Assembly: GCA_025362165.1 (NCBI GenBank)
Contig: JANYHY010000506.1
Location: 1-16,439, forward strand
Direction of reading: 5' to 3'
Source: Myxococcales bacterium
GTDB lineage: Bacteria; Myxococcota_A; Polyangia; Polyangiales; Polyangiaceae
Length of the DNA stretch: 16,439 nucleotides
Shown: in pieces, positions 11,206 to 16,439 of the stretch
How positions within the stretch are numbered: the first letter of the stretch is position 1
How the letters are laid out: each line of letters starts with the position of its first letter
The notes under the pieces: model-generated
What the model was told of the DNA's origin: nothing
Databases searched by the model: none
Seen by the model: the letters and a program-made list of their open reading frames with translations, nothing else
Program-made: the position numbers and the translations under genes

Positions 11206-13773
11206 GTGAGCAACGAGCAAGAGTGGCGCTGGGCGGACCCTTCCGGGCAGCAAAGGCTCGTGAGGACCGACGAGCTGCGTTCGGCGCTCGCGAGCGGCGC
11301 GATCCCTTCCAACGCACCGGTTTGGCAAGCGGGTTGGCCGGACTGGCGCTCGGCCGAAGAGGTGCCGGAGCTGCAGTCGAGCGCGCTCTCAGCTCACAAC
11401 GGCGTGCTGCCGAACATCCCGCCGCCGCCGCTGTTCGTCGTCGCGGCGCAGGCTGACTTCGAGGGTGGTGCTGCGCAGAGCCCTCCTCCAGCAGTTCGCG
11501 AGCCACCAGCGCCGCCGAAGTACACGCCCGCGGTCGTCGTGCAGAAGTCTGCGCCGAAAATCCCGACAGGCTCGCCGAAGCCTTCGCCCATCAAAGTGCC
11601 TGAAAATAAGCCTATCGCGGCCAAGCCCGCGCCCGCCAAGCCTGCGGCTCCTCTCGCGAAGCCGAAGAGCGTTGGCCCGCCGCCGCTCCCTGCGGTCGTG
11701 AAAATCAAAGAGCATGTGCCGCTCCCGCTGGAGGCGCCCACCGTGCCGGATCTTGGTTGGGAGGACGTCTCGGTCGCGCAGGACGCGAACACGGCTGTGA
11801 ATGAAGCGCTCACCGATGCGAAGGCAAAGGCCGCGCTGGAGCAGGCCGCGCTCCCTACGATGATCGGAGTGCCTGCGCTCAAGAAGGACGCACCGAAGCG
11901 TGTGATCACTCCCGTGAACATGCCTGCGCCTCCACCGCGAACACTTCCGCCAAAGGCGATGCAGTATGTGCAGGAGCCTTCGCCTCCACCGGCGCCGCCG
12001 CGCAAGCCGCAATCGATGCCGCCGCCCAAGCGACCGACGCTCATGCTCTATGGCGGTGCTCCTGGGGACGCGCCGGACAGCTCTGCGGGAGAGCCCTCGG
12101 CGCCGATCATCGTGCCTCCGCCGGAGCCGAGCGGCGCGACGAAGAACATGGTGACGCGACCTCCGCCGTGGAGCGAAGGCGCGGCCGAGATCCCTACGAT
12201 GCCGAAGCACGCCTCGCCGCCGCGTGCGCTGCCCGAGGCCGCAGAAGAGCTGAGCGGATCGTTGCTGCTCTCTGACTCGGGCAGCAACGAGGTGTTGCCG
12301 CATCGATCGCAAGAGCTCTCTTCGTCCGATTTCCAGAGCGACAGCAGCCTTCAAGTCGTCAAGCCTCAACCGCTCACGCCGAGCCTCGTCGTGGCGCGCC
12401 CGCACAGCACCATCGTGGGAATGGCGCCGCCTCCGCCGCCGCTGCCGCTCGACGATCCGAAGCCGGCGATCGTCACGAGGTCATCTCCCCCGCCGGAGAA
12501 ACCGCGTGCGCCTGCGCCGCCTCCGCAAGACAGCCGCGCGCGGTTGCACGACCTGCAAGCCATCCTGCGCGAGCGACCGAAATGGCAACTCGCTGTCGGC
12601 GGCGGCGTCGGCGTGTTGGTCGTGCTCGGCATGTTCGGTGTGCTGATCAAGGCTGTTTCTGGCGGGTCTGGTGACGCTCCCGTCGCGAGCACGTCTGCGA
12701 GTGCTTCGTCGCGAGAGGTGTCGTCCGCGCTCGTCGCTCCACCAACACAGTCGGTCGTCACGCCGCACGTACCGCCAGTCGCTGCGCAGTTCATCCCTGC
12801 GTGCGCGACTGCGGGTGACTCTCATGTGATCGCGCCGAAGGCCGTCGTCGGGAGCGGCGTCGAGGTGCACGTCAACGCAAGCGGGCTCACGCTCGGCTTC
12901 GCGACGACTCCGAAGGACGCGATGGTGATCGCGATCGATCCGACCTCGATGGCGGCGGCCTCGTCGGCCAAGCCGCACGTGTTCGACGCGATCAAGCGCG
13001 TGCAAGCGGGCCCGACAGACAAGCTGAGCGCGGTGCTCGACTTCGACAAGAAGGGCGACGTGCTGCAAGGGCGGCGCTCGCTCGTGGGCGCGACGCGCAT
13101 CGACGTCGGTGGACAAGACGGCACCTTCGCGTGGGCTCCCGCGGGCACGGACAACGCGACCAAGCTCTTCGATCTGCCGAGCAAGGATCCCGTGGAGGCG
13201 CTGCGCGGGGACAAAATCCCGAGCGGCGGATTCGTGATCGCCGCGCGACAAGGCAAGGCCGTCGTGTTCGGAGCGATCGTCGGAGACCCGCCTGCGCCGA
13301 AGGGATCGCTGACCACGGTCGCCGCGAAGGGGACACAAGTGGGCTCGCCGAGCGTCGCCACCAACGACTCGATCGCGCTCGTCGCGTGGGCGGAGAAGAG
13401 CGACGCGTGGAGCGTGCGACTCTCACGAATGGCCCTTGGCGAAGCGCCGGACCAAGCCATCGCGTTCGACGTCCCCGCGGGTGGGCTGGGAGAGCAGGCG
13501 CTCTCGCCGACCTTGGCCGCGCTACCCGGAGGCGCGTTTTTGCTGGTTTGGACCGAGGGCCCGACGTCGAACCATCAAGTGCGCGCGATGGTGCTCGACG
13601 ATCACGGCAAGCCTGCGGGCAAAGCATTCACAGTCTCGGAGGATGGCGTCAACGCGGGCCAGGGCCAGGCAGGGGTGCTCCCAGACGGCAAAGGCGTCGT
13701 CGCATTCCTCGCCTCCGCGCCGCAGAAGACGTTCCAAGTCGTCGCGACACCCATCGAATGCATCTCCAAATGA
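11206..13773 (+). CDS. GYF_2-domain, proline-rich, single-span membrane protein with beta-repeat exterior
   Basis: The product is 855 aa. GTG 11206 is chosen because the GYF_2 domain starts at once (EWRWADPSGQ) and the upstream frame runs through repeat elements. Residues 5-55 are a GYF_2 (DUF4339) domain with Trp8 and the W-x3-W-x2-W pattern at 40-47, typically a binder of proline-rich peptides. Residues 65-445 are Pro/Ala/Lys-rich and probably disordered, with Ser/acidic patches (LSGSLLLSDSGS at 349-360). One transmembrane helix covers 461-482. Residues 530-855 contain repeated beta motifs (SPSVATNDSIALVAWAE, SPTLAALPGGAFLLVWTEG, GVLPDGKGVVAFLA) like a propeller; Cys533 and Cys852 could clip its ends. 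The GYF end should be cytoplasmic and the propeller external. Its TGA overlaps the next gene's ATG. No known system was recognised. Confidence 0.8.
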   Translation: MSNEQEWRWADPSGQQRLVRTDELRSALASGAIPSNAPVWQAGWPDWRSAEEVPELQSSALSAHNGVLPNIPPPPLFVVAAQADFEGGAAQSPPPAVREPPAPPKYTPAVVVQKSAPKIPTGSPKPSPIKVPENKPIAAKPAPAKPAAPLAKPKSVGPPPLPAVVKIKEHVPLPLEAPTVPDLGWEDVSVAQDANTAVNEALTDAKAKAALEQAALPTMIGVPALKKDAPKRVITPVNMPAPPPRTLPPKAMQYVQEPSPPPAPPRKPQSMPPPKRPTLMLYGGAPGDAPDSSAGEPSAPIIVPPPEPSGATKNMVTRPPPWSEGAAEIPTMPKHASPPRALPEAAEELSGSLLLSDSGSNEVLPHRSQELSSSDFQSDSSLQVVKPQPLTPSLVVARPHSTIVGMAPPPPPLPLDDPKPAIVTRSSPPPEKPRAPAPPPQDSRARLHDLQAILRERPKWQLAVGGGVGVLVVLGMFGVLIKAVSGGSGDAPVASTSASASSREVSSALVAPPTQSVVTPHVPPVAAQFIPACATAGDSHVIAPKAVVGSGVEVHVNASGLTLGFATTPKDAMVIAIDPTSMAAASSAKPHVFDAIKRVQAGPTDKLSAVLDFDKKGDVLQGRRSLVGATRIDVGGQDGTFAWAPAGTDNATKLFDLPSKDPVEALRGDKIPSGGFVIAARQGKAVVFGAIVGDPPAPKGSLTTVAAKGTQVGSPSVATNDSIALVAWAEKSDAWSVRLSRMALGEAPDQAIAFDVPAGGLGEQALSPTLAALPGGAFLLVWTEGPTSNHQVRAMVLDDHGKPAGKAFTVSEDGVNAGQGQAGVLPDGKGVVAFLASAPQKTFQVVATPIECISK

Positions 13774-14627
13774 AACTCAAGAGCAAGGTGCGAGCTCTCG
13801 CGCTCATGGCGCTGCTCGTCTGCTGCAACATCTTCGGTAACACGCCATCGAAGGTGCGCTCTGGCCAGCTCTACGAGCCGGGCACGCCGGAGTACGACGC
13901 TTACTTCAAAGAGCTGCACCTGCTGCAAGTCGCAGCGGCCGGGTGGGAAGACGACAAGAAGACGTCGCGGCGACCGCTCGTGGACGCGCTCAAGATCGAG
14001 GGGGATCCTGCGGACGTCTCGATCACGCAGGCGACTCACGAGCGCATGGTAGGCATCGCGCACGTGGTCGGGGCGACTCGGCTCGAGGTGAAGAACGACG
14101 AGCCGCACGTGGTCGCGGCGGCCGAGGCGCGCGTGGACGGGCCGACGAAGGACCTCTTTCATGCGGTCGAGGTCGTGGTCAAGACCGAGCTCGATCGCGC
14201 CAAGACGCTGCGCCAAGTACCGCCGAAGGTGGACGCCCTCACCAAGACTGGGCGTGAGCTGTTGCCGCGCGTTCAGCCTGATTTCCAGCGGCGTGGCGGC
14301 GACGTCGCGACCGACGTGAAGCAAGAGCTCGACGCTTCGCTCGATGTGCTGGGGACGATCTCCAACGGATCGCGCAGCTCGGCGCGTGAGGCCGAGGACT
14401 TCGTTGCGGATCTGCAGCGCGCGATCCAAGCGGACCCGACCGAGCAGATCCCTGTCGATGGTGGGGTCATCGCGAACACCAAACCGACCAAGCCCCACCC
14501 GAGTGCGGGGGCGACCGCGCGGCCACAGGCGACCACTCCGGTAACGCCGCCGACGACACCGCCCACTGCTGTGAAACCCCCCGTGAAACCGCCTAGCGGT
14601 GGTGGCGAGGAAGACTTCCAACCCTGA
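13770..14627 (+). CDS. Helical lipoprotein coupled to the GYF_2 gene
   Basis: The product is 285 aa from ATG 13770, which forms an ATGA overlap with the stop of the preceding gene; ATG 13758 is the alternative. A basic start and hydrophobic stretch end in LLVCC, making Cys18 or Cys19 a likely lipidation site. Residues 30-240 are mainly helical and charged (PEYDAYFKELHLLQVAAAGWED; THERMVGIAHVVGATRLEV; ELDRAKTLRQVPPKVDALTKT). The C-terminus (about 240-285) is Pro/Thr-rich and ends GGGEEDFQP. No family was recognised. The overlap implies translational coupling and probably a shared job with the membrane protein upstream, for example as its envelope partner; that is inference. The open frame also runs upstream to 13131 antiphase to the previous gene, which is a shadow. 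Confidence 0.75.
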   Translation: MKLKSKVRALALMALLVCCNIFGNTPSKVRSGQLYEPGTPEYDAYFKELHLLQVAAAGWEDDKKTSRRPLVDALKIEGDPADVSITQATHERMVGIAHVVGATRLEVKNDEPHVVAAAEARVDGPTKDLFHAVEVVVKTELDRAKTLRQVPPKVDALTKTGRELLPRVQPDFQRRGGDVATDVKQELDASLDVLGTISNGSRSSAREAEDFVADLQRAIQADPTEQIPVDGGVIANTKPTKPHPSAGATARPQATTPVTPPTTPPTAVKPPVKPPSGGGEEDFQP

Positions 14628-14649
14628 GTTCGTAAGAGTGCGCTCGAGG

Positions 14650-14682
14650 TGTGCTACGAGAGCCGCCTCACTTCACGAGGGA
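14650..14682 (+). promoter_or_regulatory. Candidate -10 and ribosome site for the anchor-L-like lipoprotein
   Basis: TGTGCTACGAG begins at 14650 and shares TGTGCTA with the region before the kinase. GAGGGA (14677-14682) lies 5 bases before the ATG at 14688 and decides that start over the upstream in-frame codon at 14649. No -35 is obvious. Confidence 0.35.
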
Positions 14683-14687
14683 CTTCC

Positions 14688-16043
14688 ATGCGCACCAGTC
14701 ATGCTTCCATCCTTGCTTTGATGTCTCTCTCCTGCGCGGCGTTCGCTGTCGCCCATTGCGGAGGTGACGACACGAACACGATCACGCTCCCGGACTCGGG
14801 AACCAACGGGATCGACGTCGTCAACCCGCAGCAGTGCACCGGCGCAAACCAGGCGCTGTGCAACGGCGCTTGCGTGGACACGAGCACGGACCCAAAGAAC
14901 TGCGGCGGCTGCGGCACGGCGTGCCCGGACAAGGCGGTCTGTCAGGCGCAGAAATGCGTGACCTGCGATCAGATCGACAACGACAAAGACGGCTACAACG
15001 CCTGCGTCGATTGCAACGACAACAACCCGAACGTCAACCCTGGCGCGTTCGACGTGCTCGGCAACGCGGTCGACGACAACTGCAACGGGCTCGTCGACGA
15101 GGTCATGCAGTGCGACGTCGGGGCCAGCGCGGATGGTGGTGTCGAGGCTGGCTCGGACGGCGGCGCGGTCGCTTCAGACACGACGAACCCGACAGACGTC
15201 GCGCACGCAGCTGAGTTCTGCTCGCCGTGGCTCACCACTGCAGGCCTCACGGTCACCAGCGACAAGCAGCACCAAGTGGCCGCGAACTGGGGCGTTTTCA
15301 ATCCGCAGCTCGGCGTCTCGATCGCGGCGTTCTCCACGGGTGTAGCCGCAGACACGGACGACAAGGCCCCCGCGCCAGTCGTGAACGAGACGCCGCAGCC
15401 CGGGACTGACTACAAGAAGCCGGGCACTCCGTTCCCGATCCCGCTCGCCACGACGAGCTGCACGGACCCGAACAAGGTCAAGCAGATGTTCCCCGATCCG
15501 ATGAACGTGCAGGACCTCGTCGAGCTCAAGGTCACGTTGAACGTGCCGACGAACGCGCGCTCGTTCCAGCTCGATCTCAATTTCCTCGGTACGGATTACC
15601 CAAACTTCCTGTGCCAGAAGTTCGACGACTTCGCGATGGTCGTGTTGGACTCCGCGAACCTGAAGGGCAACGTCTTGCTCGACTCGCAGGGGAGCCGAAT
15701 GAGCGTCAACAACGAGTTCTTGACGCTCGTGAGCGCGCAGGATCTCGCCGGGACCGGCATGGACAAGCCGAGGATGGGCAACGCACTCTCGGGCGCAGCG
15801 ACGGGCTGGCTCACGCTCACCGCGCCGGTCACTCCGAAAGAGACCATCACGCTGCGCATCACGACGTTCGACGTGGTCGACGGCGTGTTCGACTCGCAGT
15901 TCCTCGCCGATCACTTTCGCTGGAGCGACAAGTCGGTCAACTGCGCCTACACGACGCGGAGCAGCGGCATGGGCGCAGACGGTGGAGCGCCGGTCGCTTG
16001 CGGACCGAGCGACGGCGGGATCGCCGACGCCGCGAAGGACTGA
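14688..16043 (+). CDS. MopE-like and choice-of-anchor-L-like surface lipoprotein
   Basis: The product is 451 aa. ATG 14688 gives a proper signal peptide ending VAHC (Cys24), followed by GGDD. Residues 50-90 are a Cys-rich unit (CNGACVDTSTDPKNCGGCG) typical of myxobacterial surface proteins. Residues 93-138 match the MopE-like metal-binding motif pattern: CDQIDNDKDGY, VDCNDNNPNVNPGA, then VDDNCNGLVDE. A Gly/Ala/Asp linker (about 145-170) precedes a beta-rich domain (about 185-430) containing WGVFNPQLGVSIAAFSTG, LDLNFLGTDYPNF, FDDFAMVVLDS and ITTFDVVDGVFDSQFLADHF, resembling the choice-of-anchor L domain. The acidic Asn/Asp motifs suggest Ca2+ or other metal binding. The product is probably exposed on the outer membrane. 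It ends 3 bases from the stop of the convergent gene at 16047. Confidence 0.82.
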   Translation: MRTSHASILALMSLSCAAFAVAHCGGDDTNTITLPDSGTNGIDVVNPQQCTGANQALCNGACVDTSTDPKNCGGCGTACPDKAVCQAQKCVTCDQIDNDKDGYNACVDCNDNNPNVNPGAFDVLGNAVDDNCNGLVDEVMQCDVGASADGGVEAGSDGGAVASDTTNPTDVAHAAEFCSPWLTTAGLTVTSDKQHQVAANWGVFNPQLGVSIAAFSTGVAADTDDKAPAPVVNETPQPGTDYKKPGTPFPIPLATTSCTDPNKVKQMFPDPMNVQDLVELKVTLNVPTNARSFQLDLNFLGTDYPNFLCQKFDDFAMVVLDSANLKGNVLLDSQGSRMSVNNEFLTLVSAQDLAGTGMDKPRMGNALSGAATGWLTLTAPVTPKETITLRITTFDVVDGVFDSQFLADHFRWSDKSVNCAYTTRSSGMGADGGAPVACGPSDGGIADAAKD

Positions 16044-16046
16044 ATT

Positions 16047-16439
16047 TCAGGGATAAGCGCAGTCGGACGGTGGCCGCGCCGCGCCGTCCGCGATGTCGAA
16101 GATGCAGTTGTACGCGGTCTGAAAGCCGATGCGTATCGGGCCGCACTTCTTCTGGCAGTTGGGATCCGAGCTTCCGGCGCAGCCGTTGATGCACCTCACC
16201 CAGCCCGTGCAGATGTCGTCCTTCGCGCACGCGTTGAGGCCGTCACAGCAATGCGACTCCGCCCATGACTCGCACGCCGGTGACCACTTGCTCCCCGTGA
16301 GCGAGACCCCGCACGCCGCAGGAACGCTCGTGTCCGCCGCATCAACCACGCTCGCGTCTTTAGGTGACGAGTCAACCATCGACCCGTCCATCGCGACGCT
16401 GTCAGGCTCCGCGACGCGACTGCAAGCGCACGCCGCGAG
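16047..16439 (-). CDS. Cysteine-rich lipoprotein, 5' end outside window
   Basis: The frame stays open to the right edge, and its first visible residues are LAACACSRVAEPDS, so the lipobox cysteine lies within the last 12 bases and the signal peptide is cut off. The ATG at 16391 is therefore internal. About 130 residues are visible: a Ser/Asp/Ala linker (SMVDSSPKDASVVDAADTS), then a compact domain with about 11 cysteines (ESHCCDGLNAC, DICTGWVRCINGC, NCQKKCGPIRIGF, YNCIFDIADG) ending SDCAYP. It should be a disulfide-bonded module held at the membrane by a lipid. Function is unknown. It shares its plan with the lipoprotein at 8845-9612 and is convergent with the MopE/anchor-L-like gene. Confidence 0.8.
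   Translation of the reverse strand, partial: LAACACSRVAEPDSVAMDGSMVDSSPKDASVVDAADTSVPAACGVSLTGSKWSPACESWAESHCCDGLNACAKDDICTGWVRCINGCAGSSDPNCQKKCGPIRIGFQTAYNCIFDIADGAARPPSDCAYP

Noticed and set aside
10272..11328. Long minus-strand open frames over the repeat region
   Set aside because: They cross the elements and run antisense to the lipoprotein gene; similar PASxRCF-like peptides also appear opposite copy A, which marks them as element-derived shadows.
13131..13769. Upstream extension of the helical lipoprotein frame
   Set aside because: It overlaps the GYF_2 protein in another frame and is Arg-rich; the ATGA at 13770 gives a good signal peptide.

Overview
The window reads as chromosomal DNA from a high-GC myxobacterium (Myxococcota, probably the Polyangia side). 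This is inferred from several traits: a Ser/Thr kinase with a sulfatase-modifying-factor tail, many lipoproteins with Gly/Asp/Ser- or Pro-rich linkers, a protein combining a Cys-rich repeat, a MopE-like motif and an anchor-L-like domain, a GYF_2 protein, and strong GCG/CTC/GAC codon preference. No rRNA, tRNA, CRISPR array, transposase or phage gene was seen.

Layout. 1-1358 (+): a secreted alpha/beta hydrolase cut by the left edge. 1421-1530: a pair of inverted REP-like hairpins. 1529-2640 (-): two lipoproteins with YbjQ-like domains, divergent from a small lipoprotein at 2849-3097 (+) that shares their signal region, a YHPEYHP motif and an upstream block. 3119-3206: a third REP-like copy and a 7-bp tandem repeat. 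3202-5226 (-): membrane Ser/Thr kinase. 5293-5456: structured repeat copy A. 5483-7702 (+): a promoter with a probable Fur box, then feoA and feoB. 7750-8769 (+): PP2C phosphatase. 8845-9612 (-): Cys-rich lipoprotein behind a pair of dyad sites. 9823-10227 (-): Nudix hydrolase, divergent from a small lipoprotein at 10278-10736 (+). 10778-11157: structured repeat copies B and C in opposite orientations. 11206-14627 (+): a GYF_2/proline-rich/single-span/beta-repeat protein translationally coupled to a helical lipoprotein. 14688-16043 (+): MopE/anchor-L-like surface lipoprotein. 16047-16439 (-): Cys-rich lipoprotein whose lipobox lies exactly at the right edge.

How the genes fit together. feoA-feoB is a ferrous-iron importer under probable Fur control. 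The kinase and the PP2C phosphatase are a writer/eraser pair flanking it, but no functional link is shown by sequence. Most other genes encode the cell envelope: at least eight products are secreted or lipid-anchored.

Most unusual signals. (i) A roughly 150-190 bp element occurs three times; its ends are conserved while its central stem changes sequence but keeps pairing. (ii) A divergent lipoprotein pair keeps the same upstream block at exactly the same distance from both starts. (iii) A lower-GC3 stretch (about 600-3820) has both edges inside intact reading frames. (iv) Two CGTT-N3-AACG dyads flank a lipoprotein promoter region. All calls are by eye; no searches or folding were run.
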